DNA from: a virus
DNA length: 55,994 bases
Virus record (IMG/VR): IMGVR_UViG_3300033155_001375
Location: 1 to 55,994 of that record
Reading direction: 5' to 3' (one strand)
Each line of letters begins with the position of its first letter. Position 1 is the stretch's first letter. This document shows positions 48,340-55,994 of this stretch, piece by piece. A program made the translations under genes and the position numbers. The notes under the pieces were generated by a model. It had not been told where the DNA came from. It did not search any database and saw only the letters and a list, made by a program, of their open reading frames with translations.

Positions 48340-50178
48340 ATGTGGCCCACAACCAGTCAACATCATAGCCGATGGGATGATGCGGCGACTCCTGCTGCAC
48401 TCCCAAACGTAGGGGGGTCGCCGACACAGAGCACTGATCTGAGAGTCGGCCATGTCTGTTTCTCATTGTCTGATTCGACTCTCTATGTGTGTACTAATGC
48501 GGCGTTTGGCGGGGCTGTTTGGGCTTCGACTGGCGGCGGTGGCGGGGCTCCGTCTTTTCCAAGTATCCAGCAGACCTTGTTTGTTGACAAAACTGGCGGC
48601 GCATATGTGGCTGATGGGACCATACAGTACCCGTACAACAGCATAAATGCTGCATTGACAGCGGCGTTGGCATTGGTTCCTACACCGACAAATCGTATCG
48701 GCATAAAAGTAATGCCTGGGATCTATGCCGAGAGTTTCCGACTGCGGGACTACTGCTACGTCATCGGGGAAAATAAAGAGGCGTGCATCGCGGAATATGG
48801 CAGCGGTAGCGTTGTGCTCGCCACGGATGTCACGTCTGGCATCTGGAATATGACCATGCACCAGACCAGCACTTTCTACCTAACGTGGTGTGCTGGATCG
48901 AATTTGGAATACCATAACTGTCACCTCTATGGCGAAGGCAACAGCGGCAACGTAGCGCGTATCGAAAAGTCTGCGGCTCTCAATGAGTCGGTGTTCCGGG
49001 CATATGAATGTGAGATTCTGAATCCTGATCCCGACCAGGGTTCTATCAATATGTACGATGACTCCATTGTGGAGTTGTATGACAGCAAGCTTGGCGGGTA
49101 CCCGTACATCGAAGGCGCAACGTCAGCGGCACGCTTCAAGCTCAAGGATTGCCTGGTTGTGGGCAATATATCGAGCTGGGGATATCATCACTTTGAAGCC
49201 TACGACACCGAGGTTGATTGCTCGACAGCTAGTGTCTATGACTGGCCCTTCAATTTCAGAGCGGTTGAAGCGTCTGCTGTAATTCAGAATTGCACCACCA
49301 AGACCAACGGACTTTCCTCCATCCGAGACCTCTGGGCCAATGCCCCAATGGATGTGAAGTGTATCAATTGTAATCTTGAGATGGGGTCCGACGGTTCCGT
49401 TTGGATCGGGAGTCCACAGGGCGAGGTCCATGTTGGTGGGGGCGTCGACCAGTACACCCTCTTCGACGAGATGCTTCTTGCCAACTGGGCAGGTCGTGGA
49501 GTGATCACGGCTCACCTACACCAAGATGATGTCACCACAGGGATTGATGTTGGAGGAGCCCATGACAAAATCATCGTTGATGGTCATGGCCACACTCTGA
49601 CTCACGCCGTTCCAACAACAACGATACAAATCAGCACTGGTCGTGGTACCGGCGAGCTGTGGGAGTTTTTGAAGCTGACCCTTGGAGAATCGATTTCGGC
49701 TGCGGTGCCTGGGACTGGCATCAGCACTGAGATCCTGTTGCGACAGCTCATACTAGATGGTGCCCTCAAGCTCGCGGTTGGGACTGAAACCGGAGCCCTC
49801 GTAGTCGAGACTGATCATGTCAAGGCGCGTGGTAACACCACTGACCTGAATGCGGTGCAGTTCTCATGCAATCCTGTAGGGACGCAGCCGAAGCTTCTGA
49901 TAACTGGAGATAGCTACTTCCAGGGACAATCTGGAAACCCGGCGATTTATTGGCACACATTGGCTGGATTCGGTGATCTTCGGATGGCGTTCTCCACAAT
50001 CCTGCACGGGAGCTTGGCGGGCAACAATCCGATGGGTGATGACGGTTCGCCGCTGCCGCCGATTCTTTACCGAGCTACGCACTGTCGGTTCAACAGCGAC
50101 CCGGATGTTGGGAATTTCTTGGACAGCGTAGCACCTGGTCAGCGATTCAATTCGTTCGATCCGCTGGTGGCGTTCTAG
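48340..50178 (+). CDS. Tail spike/fibre with beta-helix
   Basis: 612 aa. N-terminus has QHHSRWDDAATPAALPNVGG and a VGHVCFSLSDSTLYVCTNAA strand pair typical of fibre shafts. About 80-330 reads as a parallel beta-helix (TIQYPYNSINAALTAALALV, GIKVMPGIYAESFRL, then short polar strands with N/D turns). The C-terminal part is a second beta domain. Probable receptor-binding spike; catalytic residues not identified. Confidence 0.7.
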   Translation: MWPTTSQHHSRWDDAATPAALPNVGGSPTQSTDLRVGHVCFSLSDSTLYVCTNAAFGGAVWASTGGGGGAPSFPSIQQTLFVDKTGGAYVADGTIQYPYNSINAALTAALALVPTPTNRIGIKVMPGIYAESFRLRDYCYVIGENKEACIAEYGSGSVVLATDVTSGIWNMTMHQTSTFYLTWCAGSNLEYHNCHLYGEGNSGNVARIEKSAALNESVFRAYECEILNPDPDQGSINMYDDSIVELYDSKLGGYPYIEGATSAARFKLKDCLVVGNISSWGYHHFEAYDTEVDCSTASVYDWPFNFRAVEASAVIQNCTTKTNGLSSIRDLWANAPMDVKCINCNLEMGSDGSVWIGSPQGEVHVGGGVDQYTLFDEMLLANWAGRGVITAHLHQDDVTTGIDVGGAHDKIIVDGHGHTLTHAVPTTTIQISTGRGTGELWEFLKLTLGESISAAVPGTGISTEILLRQLILDGALKLAVGTETGALVVETDHVKARGNTTDLNAVQFSCNPVGTQPKLLITGDSYFQGQSGNPAIYWHTLAGFGDLRMAFSTILHGSLAGNNPMGDDGSPLPPILYRATHCRFNSDPDVGNFLDSVAPGQRFNSFDPLVAF

Positions 50179-50187
50179 GAGTAGATG

Positions 50188-50436
50188 ATGGCGAAGAGAA
50201 CAGACCAAGAGCTTGACGATCACATCATGGAGTTGTTCGGGTTTCGGCAATGGTCGCCACAGTTTGCCAAACGAATTCTCTCAAAGAACGACTCATATGA
50301 TCCTTCAGATGATGCTGACGTGCTAGGGGCTGTGAGTCGACTGCTGACTGCAACAGATATTGAGCTGGTCGACGCCGGTGACACGGACGTGCAGTCTGTC
50401 TACGTGACTACCGAAGCTCGTCCGGTGATGGAGTAG
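50188..50436 (+). CDS. Small acidic protein between fibre genes
   Basis: 82 aa; ATG 50188 preferred for spacing from TAGGAG, though ATG 50185 is possible. Helical acidic N-terminal part (DQELDDHIMELFGFRQWSPQ) and ILSKNDSYDPSDDADVLG. May be a fibre assembly chaperone by context. No family recognised. Confidence 0.6.
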   Translation: MAKRTDQELDDHIMELFGFRQWSPQFAKRILSKNDSYDPSDDADVLGAVSRLLTATDIELVDAGDTDVQSVYVTTEARPVME

Positions 50437-50439
50437 CAA

Positions 50440-52194
50440 ATGGCTGCAAAACTGAACCACTTTTTGGGGGATCACGTCGATGATGCGGCGGTGAACGCCT
50501 ATCTCGCGGCCAACAGTTGGATCGCTGAAGAAGGTTGGGTTTATCGCAACTCAACTGCCACGGAGCTTCGGTGGTGGGACGGATCGGCTTGGGTTGGTCC
50601 TGGAGGGGCGGCGACAGATCCGAATGCTGTTCATGTCAATGCGTCGGCAGAGATTTCTGCGATAGCGCCAAAAGCCGCTCCCATTGCAGCGGACCTTCTG
50701 ATTATCGAAGACAGTGCTGTCGGGAATGTTAAGAAATCGGTTCAGGTAGGCAATCTTCCGAGTGGTGCACCTCTCGCCGCTATCCCTCCAGTGAACGTCA
50801 CGAAGGCTGCTGCTGTTGTCGGGGTTGGGACTACTGCCGCCAGGGATGATCACAAGCACGACGCGACCACGGCTACAGCAGGTGCAGTGGCCATTGGTGA
50901 CGCAGCGGCTGAGGGATCGGCGACTTCACTAGCTCGATCCGATCATGCTCACTCCCTTGCGGCTCCAGCGGCTCCAGCAGACGTGACTAAGGCGGCGGCG
51001 GTGGCTGGTGCGAGTGCTGACCCAGCACGGGCGGACCATAAGCATGATGTGACGACCGCTACAGCGGGAGCGGTGGCCATTGGAGACGTAGCAGCGGAAG
51101 GTTCTGCAACATCGCTGGCACGTTCTGACCACGCTCACTCGTTGGCTGCTCCTGCTGCCCCCGCTGACGTCACAAAAGCTGCTGCGGCTGCGGGGGCTAG
51201 TGCAGACACGGCTCGGGCAGATCATAAACACGACGTGACTACGGCTATCGCTGGGGCAGTTACGCCCGGAGATGCTGCTGCTGAAGGATCGTACTCCACC
51301 CTGTCTCGATCTGATCATCAGCACTCAATAGCCGATTTTGGTGCTGCCGTTAGTACATTTTGTGAGGGAAACGACTCTAGGCTGTCTGACTCGAGGGCAC
51401 CTACTGGAGCGGCGACTGGCGATCTCGGAGGGAACTATCCTAACCCGACTGTGGGTGATGGTGCTGACTCTACTGCCATCCATGACGATACAGCGGGGGA
51501 GATTCTGGCAATTGCCCTGAAGGGGGCTCCGACAACCTCTGACCTTTTGGTGATCGAGGATGTAGCGGCGGCGAATGCCAAGAAACGAATTACCATCGGA
51601 ACATTGCCGACTGGTCTCGACCCCAATGCCATTCACGACAACGTCGGTGGTGAGATTGCGCTGATTGCTCCGAAGGCCGCTCCCATTGCAGCGGATCTGA
51701 TCATCATCGAGGACAGTGTTGCTGGAAACGCGAAGAAATCGGTTCAGATCGGAAACCTCCCAGGTGGCGGGGGAGGGGCAAGCGCTGGTTCGTATGTCGA
51801 CATCGGGGGACCGTATCAATACACCCAGCCTGCTGTTCCCGTCGAGGAGACCATGGGTAACGGGACGCTAGACGGTTCTCTGGTCTCAACCCTCACGGCT
51901 TACTTCCGGGCCTCTGTGACCAACGTGTGGACAACGACGGGCACAACCCGCGTGAGGCTCTACGATATGGGGCCGGCGGCGGGGCCTCCAGGCGTCCAAA
52001 GGCTCGTGACGGAGCTTACTGCCACAGCTCAGGGTGGCCCTCGAGAGGTCAATCAAGCGCTCTCCGTGGTGGCGGCTGCACCGGGGACCGATGACATCCT
52101 GAATACGGCTCGAATGTATGAGGTTGTGGTGATTCAGGACTCATCGACAGTGGGAGACTCGGCCTACCTTAGTGGTGGGCTCGACGTGAGGTAA
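50440..52194 (+). CDS. Tail fibre with IEDS modules and DHxHD/S repeats
   Basis: 584 aa. Short adaptor-like N-terminus (AANSWIAEEGWVYRNST, WWDGSAW), one IEDS unit (about 60-107), then three 62-residue repeats built on T-K-A-A-A-V-G-A-S, ARADHKHD, and LARSDHAHS (about 119-295), two more IEDS units (about 342-442), and a beta-rich head domain to the end. H-x-H pairs in trimeric fibres commonly bind metal along the axis (T4 gp12 and others). Ala/His-rich composition strongly suggests a trimeric shaft. Confidence 0.78.
   Translation: MAAKLNHFLGDHVDDAAVNAYLAANSWIAEEGWVYRNSTATELRWWDGSAWVGPGGAATDPNAVHVNASAEISAIAPKAAPIAADLLIIEDSAVGNVKKSVQVGNLPSGAPLAAIPPVNVTKAAAVVGVGTTAARDDHKHDATTATAGAVAIGDAAAEGSATSLARSDHAHSLAAPAAPADVTKAAAVAGASADPARADHKHDVTTATAGAVAIGDVAAEGSATSLARSDHAHSLAAPAAPADVTKAAAAAGASADTARADHKHDVTTAIAGAVTPGDAAAEGSYSTLSRSDHQHSIADFGAAVSTFCEGNDSRLSDSRAPTGAATGDLGGNYPNPTVGDGADSTAIHDDTAGEILAIALKGAPTTSDLLVIEDVAAANAKKRITIGTLPTGLDPNAIHDNVGGEIALIAPKAAPIAADLIIIEDSVAGNAKKSVQIGNLPGGGGGASAGSYVDIGGPYQYTQPAVPVEETMGNGTLDGSLVSTLTAYFRASVTNVWTTTGTTRVRLYDMGPAAGPPGVQRLVTELTATAQGGPREVNQALSVVAAAPGTDDILNTARMYEVVVIQDSSTVGDSAYLSGGLDVR
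50617..50760 (+). repeat. IEDS-type module, copy 3
   Basis: Encodes DPNAVHVNASAEISAIAPK and IEDSAVGNVKKSVQVGNLP, very close to the second copy in the 45926 gene at both protein and DNA level. Confidence 0.8.
50794..51330 (+). repeat. 186-base tandem repeat with H-x-H motifs
   Basis: Units begin near 50794, 50980 and 51166, exact 186-base spacing (62 codons). Each carries two H-x-H motifs: DHKHD and DHAHS (DHQHS in the last, more diverged unit). Confidence 0.85.
51463..51763 (+). repeat. IEDS-type module, copies 4 and 5
   Basis: Two adjacent units: about 51463-51610 (AIHDDTAGEILAIALKGAP, KKRITIGTLP) and 51619-51763 (DPNAIHDNVGGEIALIAPK, KKSVQIGNLP). Confidence 0.8.
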
Positions 52195-52196
52195 TC

Positions 52197-52520
52197 ATGA
52201 CTGTAACCAGTAATGTCAGTGCAGCGATTGTCGATCTCAAAGCTGAGTTTGACACAATGGGGTTTCTCAATCAGGGGGCCAAGACGGTCGTTGACCAAGA
52301 CCTCATCGATGAAATCCAGGCAGACATGGACACTTTGAGGACCAACTATTCTGCCGATTTCGAGACGGCTTGGGATGGTGATATTCACGAGCCGACTGCC
52401 ACTGAGATTGCTTACTGGATTTTCGATGAGTTCGATCATGATGACTTTACGATCACGCTTTATCCTGACAGCGGTGAAGCGTTGGTATTTATCACAGACG
52501 TGCCATTTCCTTGGAGGTAA
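52197..52520 (+). CDS. Small acidic protein between fibre genes
   Basis: 107 aa, ATG two bases after the previous stop. Helical acidic N-terminal half (AAIVDLKAEFDTMGFLNQGA, DLIDEIQADMDTL) and an aromatic acidic middle (IAYWIFDEFDHDDFTITLYP). Third small protein in the fibre region; chaperone or adaptor role is only a guess. Confidence 0.6.
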   Translation: MTVTSNVSAAIVDLKAEFDTMGFLNQGAKTVVDQDLIDEIQADMDTLRTNYSADFETAWDGDIHEPTATEIAYWIFDEFDHDDFTITLYPDSGEALVFITDVPFPWR

Positions 52521-52523
52521 CAG

Positions 52524-53921
52524 ATGGCTAAGTGGATACGAAACTGGCACACACCGTATGTGATTGACAGTCGTGGTGGTCACTATGTGGCGATGGTAAT
52601 GAAGGAAATATTTCTCGTTGCTGGATACACTGTGAATTCCGACGACGGAGACGCCGCCTGGACCAATGTTCTGAACATCCTCGTCAATGAACTGGGTGGA
52701 GCCAATGGCTTTCAAGTCGATTCCACAAAGCCGCGAGAGATTTACGATCCGTTGGGCCGGTTCACTCAGGCCATGGTGGATGATGAATGCGGCATCGGCC
52801 TGAGAGGCGGGGTGCTCGATGACGACCAGAATCACAGCCTGTGGCGCATCACAGAGTACATCGATGCCAACCATGTCAAGGTTGACGTCGATGGATGGAA
52901 TCCGCATGGCTGGGTAACAGATAACCAGCTCGCTGGGCGTATTGTGAAGTTCGATGGAGACTATCTGCCGAGCGCGGCGTGGGTGCTACTCGATGGTCCA
53001 CCCGGTTCAGTTGCTCAAGTCAAACTTGATGTTGTGAACTACACGAACAGTTGCATGATTCGGCTCGCTCCGATGGGGAAACCATACGCCGGCTCTGGTG
53101 TTGGTGGGGATACGATTGGTGGAGCTGCGCCGACGATGACATTGAACATCGCGGCTGGCGAATTCAACAAGCACATGGCGGCGGCGACCGTGACAATTGC
53201 TGGGTCGACGACGCCGGCAAATGACGGTGCGTTCCCAGTCTCGGCAGTGTCCCCGGCTGGTCAAATAACATACACAAATGCGGCTGGAGTTGCTGAAGCT
53301 TTCACAGGTACTTTCTCGGTGTCTGGCATTTCGACGCTGGTTCCTGCTGCTGGGAAGCAACTTGCAGAGACCTATATCAATCGCTTTCGGCTCAATGCTT
53401 ATATTGATGGCGGCGATGTTTTGGTTTATGGCCAGAATCAGGATAAAGACTATATGCACATCGATGTTTGCAAGCTGGTCGGTGCTGATGCTGAGGATAC
53501 TGCTCCGTATGTAATTTCAGCAATTTATAGTGTTTCTTGGCTTATTTATTCGTACACAACCGCATATTATTTTGTTGGATTGGATGCTGCTATCGCTCCA
53601 GCAGAGATCATCCATTATATGACTTTCCATGGACGGTACGATGGGCTCGCCGAGTCTACTTGTTATCACAATCGTTTCGGACGTCGTGTTGACGAGGATG
53701 TTGATGCGCAGATGATCGAGGGATATTTGTGCATGGCCAACACAGCTACGGTCGGTGCTGTTGTTCGTGGTCGTGTGCCTCACATACGCTTGACTTGGAC
53801 TGGGTTTGAGTTGAAGCGCATATTCGATTCGGCAGGAGATTGGATACATTACGCCAACGGGTTGTTGGTTCCGAGGAATGGCCCTGACGATCCGCTACCA
53901 CTAGAACCGACAGTCTCGTAG
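52524..53921 (+). CDS. Tail fibre-type protein with shared beta module
   Basis: 465 aa, GGAGG ribosome site. N-terminal ~190 residues mixed alpha/beta with many Asp/Asn/Trp (RNWHTPYVIDSRGGHYVAMV, DAAWTNVLNILVNELGG). The shared beta module lies at about 193-268, then a beta-rich aromatic C-terminal domain. Its N-terminus parallels that of the next protein in plan (both begin near K-x-W and contain V-A-G-F/Y-T), suggesting paralogous fibre subunits. Confidence 0.65.
   Translation: MAKWIRNWHTPYVIDSRGGHYVAMVMKEIFLVAGYTVNSDDGDAAWTNVLNILVNELGGANGFQVDSTKPREIYDPLGRFTQAMVDDECGIGLRGGVLDDDQNHSLWRITEYIDANHVKVDVDGWNPHGWVTDNQLAGRIVKFDGDYLPSAAWVLLDGPPGSVAQVKLDVVNYTNSCMIRLAPMGKPYAGSGVGGDTIGGAAPTMTLNIAAGEFNKHMAAATVTIAGSTTPANDGAFPVSAVSPAGQITYTNAAGVAEAFTGTFSVSGISTLVPAAGKQLAETYINRFRLNAYIDGGDVLVYGQNQDKDYMHIDVCKLVGADAEDTAPYVISAIYSVSWLIYSYTTAYYFVGLDAAIAPAEIIHYMTFHGRYDGLAESTCYHNRFGRRVDEDVDAQMIEGYLCMANTATVGAVVRGRVPHIRLTWTGFELKRIFDSAGDWIHYANGLLVPRNGPDDPLPLEPTVS
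53100..53326 (+). repeat. Shared beta module, copy 3
   Basis: Encodes GDTIGGAAPTMTLNIAAGEF, VTIAGSTTPANDGAFPVSAV, TYTNAAGVAEAFTGTF. Boundaries approximate. Confidence 0.75.
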
Positions 53922-53931
53922 GAGAAGAAAC

Positions 53932-55887
53932 ATGGCTACAAAACACTGGGGACGTGACGCTCTGATAAACAACCTAGAGGCTAGTTGTTACACTGGGAAT
54001 CAACGTAGCGCCAATGTGCTCATGTACCATTTTCTTCGCGTGGCCGGCTTTTCCCGGATCTGGGAATGCGATGGCGAGGTTGGTGACGGTTCCTACGACC
54101 GAGATTGCAATCATGTGCCTGACGGAGCAATGGAGGCTTCTGGTATCTCTGATTGGACGGCAGTTACGAGTGGTGGGCCTGGGCCGACGATCACAAAAGA
54201 CACGACGACTGTGAAGAGTGGCGTTCAATCGCTCAAGGTTGTCTCCAATAATGCCGCTGACGGTGTGAGGTCGGCGATTCTCAGGGATATGCGTCGAGCC
54301 AGTGCGGGCGCAATTGCTGGAGCCGCTCCCAATATGCAGCTCAATGCCACCGGCAACTATTGGTTCAGTCCAGGCGTCGGTGATGGTAATTTCAACGTCA
54401 CGATTGCTAATGCAACTGGCGGCAACAACGGCACGTTCCCGATAACCGGGTACGTTGATCATAATTCAATCCAGTTCACCAATGCGGCTGGGGCTGTTGA
54501 GGCGGGAGTTGATTGGACGACAGATGAGCCTTATGAGGTAATTTTCTGGGCACACAATAATGGCACTCAGGCGTGGGATGTTGAAGTGGATCGCGGTGAC
54601 GGATCGTGGACCAATGTTGGAACCATCCCGACGAACGGCGGGGTTTGGACCCAACATCATTTCTCGTTCACGCTATATCCAGGAGACGATTCGACCAACC
54701 CCCGGTATATTCGTTTTGTTGACCCGGCCACAGGGGCCGCTGAGACCATCTACATCGACGGATTGCACATCTACAGGTCGTTCTTCGAGGATCGTATTGG
54801 GAATGTCTACGGAACAGATGGCCAATTGGTCAATCCAGATCGTTTTCAGACGGCTGGAAGCTACACTCCAGGCGCTTCAGATATCGGCAAGTGGTTATTC
54901 GTCTGGGATGCAACGAACAACAAAAACTCAGGATACTACAAGATCATCGCTGACATTGGCGGGGGTGTTGTTCAGGTAGATATGCGTTCGGCAAGCGCTA
55001 CCTTTACGGCGAACACCGGGTTGACATTCAGAATCGTTGACGTTGAGGGTCAGAACTCGAACCTTGATTATGACTACGGCTCTGTAGCAAGAGGCTGGGG
55101 ATTGGAGAGTCATCATTCTTCGTCGTGGCGCATGTTCTCCCGTGACTGGCAGATAGCCGGAACCGGGACCAACAAGAATACGCAGATATGGGGTGCTCCA
55201 GAAGACACTGATTTCAATGTCGATACCGGATCGTTTTTCATGACCGGACCATCGACTCAGCGATCTAGGCAGGGAGAGTACACAGGAGCAGCAACGTCGC
55301 CCAACATGCACAAGTGGAAGGGCGCGTACACTACGTCATCGCCAGACTCGAGAACGTGGATGATGACCGACGCAGATGGAAGTTTTTTTAGTTTCTGTAA
55401 CTATTCCACTGACATAGTGAACCACGCCTATATCCAGGTAGGCTACACAGGCACAGATGCCAAGCGGCCCGGCGTGATGGAGTGGCTGATGTCAGCAGCT
55501 TTTGTCAACGTGCCAACAGCAATTAATGAGATATTGTGGCTAAGCGCTAGTAATTATGCGTTTCTAAGCAATACTGGTTTCGCTAAAAACGGAAAAGCCG
55601 TTGAATGTACGTTTGGTAGTTCGCTGAACAACAACAACAACCAAACAGTTCACGCTCTGACGAACGCTCAGGCGAATCCATGGTCTGGGAAAGAATGGCT
55701 TGAAAAACCACACATAGCCAATGATCCAACTGGTGTTGTAGGACGGTGCATGAATGGCGAGGCTGACATGGGGGTGTACAGGGCTCGCGAGAATATGACT
55801 CCGCTCACAACCTTTGATTCTGACGGCTATCTGCACATTATAAAGGGTCTAGTGTGGGAGTGGTCTGGAGAGCAACTGGCTCCATGA
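53932..55887 (+). CDS. Tail fibre-type protein with shared beta module
   Basis: 651 aa, ribosome site TAGGAGAAG. N-terminal domain (about 1-60), a jelly-roll-like segment (GISDWTAVTSGGPGPTITKD, SGVQSLKVVSNNA; about 65-115), the most diverged copy of the shared module (about 124-200), a second jelly-roll-like segment (VEVDRGDGSWTNVG, FTLYPGDDSTNPRYIRFVDP), then beta-rich domains to the C-terminus with AYTTSSPDSRTWMMTDADGS. Likely a receptor-binding or decorating tail protein. Confidence 0.65.
   Translation: MATKHWGRDALINNLEASCYTGNQRSANVLMYHFLRVAGFSRIWECDGEVGDGSYDRDCNHVPDGAMEASGISDWTAVTSGGPGPTITKDTTTVKSGVQSLKVVSNNAADGVRSAILRDMRRASAGAIAGAAPNMQLNATGNYWFSPGVGDGNFNVTIANATGGNNGTFPITGYVDHNSIQFTNAAGAVEAGVDWTTDEPYEVIFWAHNNGTQAWDVEVDRGDGSWTNVGTIPTNGGVWTQHHFSFTLYPGDDSTNPRYIRFVDPATGAAETIYIDGLHIYRSFFEDRIGNVYGTDGQLVNPDRFQTAGSYTPGASDIGKWLFVWDATNNKNSGYYKIIADIGGGVVQVDMRSASATFTANTGLTFRIVDVEGQNSNLDYDYGSVARGWGLESHHSSSWRMFSRDWQIAGTGTNKNTQIWGAPEDTDFNVDTGSFFMTGPSTQRSRQGEYTGAATSPNMHKWKGAYTTSSPDSRTWMMTDADGSFFSFCNYSTDIVNHAYIQVGYTGTDAKRPGVMEWLMSAAFVNVPTAINEILWLSASNYAFLSNTGFAKNGKAVECTFGSSLNNNNNQTVHALTNAQANPWSGKEWLEKPHIANDPTGVVGRCMNGEADMGVYRARENMTPLTTFDSDGYLHIIKGLVWEWSGEQLAP
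54301..54528 (+). repeat. Shared beta module, copy 4 (diverged)
   Basis: Encodes GAIAGAAPNMQLNATGNYWF, VTIANATGGNNGTFPITGY, FTNAAGAVEAGVDW. Same order of motifs as copies 1-3 with a few substitutions. Confidence 0.65.
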
Positions 55888-55902
55888 TGTTGAGGTGCCG
55901 CT

Positions 55903-55994
55903 GTGGCTACGATTTTTGGTAGAGACGTTTTGTACGAGGAGCTTTTTCAGTTCGGATCGTCTGTGCAAACAGCAGACAAGCTGTTCAAGACTCC
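55903..55994 (+). CDS. Partial gene at the right end, probable tail/fibre protein
   Basis: A GTG start 15 bases after the preceding stop opens a frame that runs off the window after 30 codons (begins MATIFGRDVLYEELFQFG). Too short to assign; position suggests another member of the fibre set. Confidence 0.45.
   Translation, partial: MATIFGRDVLYEELFQFGSSVQTADKLFKT

Noticed and set aside
1-55994. tRNA genes, CRISPR arrays, integrase or attachment sites
   Set aside because: No cloverleaf-like pattern, no regularly spaced short repeats with unique spacers, and no recombinase gene were seen. A tRNA scan would be the decisive test.

Overview
The window is a near-continuous block of virion-morphogenesis genes from a contractile-tailed (myovirus-type) bacteriophage. 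Every credible gene lies on the + strand and most neighbours overlap or abut. No gene-free stretch exceeds 300 bases. No tRNA, rRNA, CRISPR array, integrase or transposase was seen. The host cannot be named from the sequence. AGGAG-type ribosome sites, frequent GTG starts and -35/-10-like promoters suggest a Gram-negative-like bacterial host, but that is inference. The head genes are T4-like in type (terminase, portal, gp21-like protease, gp23-like capsid protein), while the tail and baseplate mix T4-like and P2/Mu-like parts.

Layout. 1-9.4 kb is the head module: large terminase (5' end cut off by the window), portal, two head-region proteins of unknown role, a small basic protein, a protease-scaffold fusion and the major capsid protein. 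A free-standing HNH endonuclease follows at 9.5-10.0 kb. 10-16.7 kb holds neck/connector candidates and many small proteins, some with zinc-ligand cysteines. 16.8-22.4 kb holds a very large tail sheath protein, small virion proteins and two tail-tube paralogues. 22.4-31.1 kb holds accessory tail/fibre-type proteins and a permuted papain-like (YiiX-type) enzyme. 31.1-34.0 kb looks like an accessory cassette: small genes with two near-identical promoter/leader units, then a tRNA nucleotidyltransferase/poly(A) polymerase homologue. 34.1-39.7 kb has a tail assembly chaperone with a -1 frameshift and the tape measure protein. 39.7-45.3 kb is the baseplate (LysM/gp53-like, hub, spike, gp25, gp6/J-like). 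45.3-56 kb has a membrane HExxH protein and a long series of fibre/spike genes with shared repeat modules. The last gene runs off the end.

How the genes fit together. Terminase packages DNA through the portal into a prohead built on the scaffold part of the protease-scaffold fusion. The protease then matures it, and several neighbouring head proteins carry N-terminal L-x-E sites that fit this protease class. Neck proteins join the head to a tail made of sheath and tube. Tail length is set by the tape measure protein with its frameshifted chaperone, and the baseplate carries a large set of fibres.

Most interesting signals: (1) candidate N-terminal protease-processed or capsid-targeting peptides in at least six head-region proteins; (2) a 23-base near-palindrome in three copies, one inverted; (3) a three-copy promoter motif with a conserved AATCATG spacer; (4) one ~75-residue beta-type module shared by the sheath and three other tail proteins; (5) a CCA-adding/poly(A)-polymerase-like enzyme fused to a zinc ribbon inside the tail gene block.
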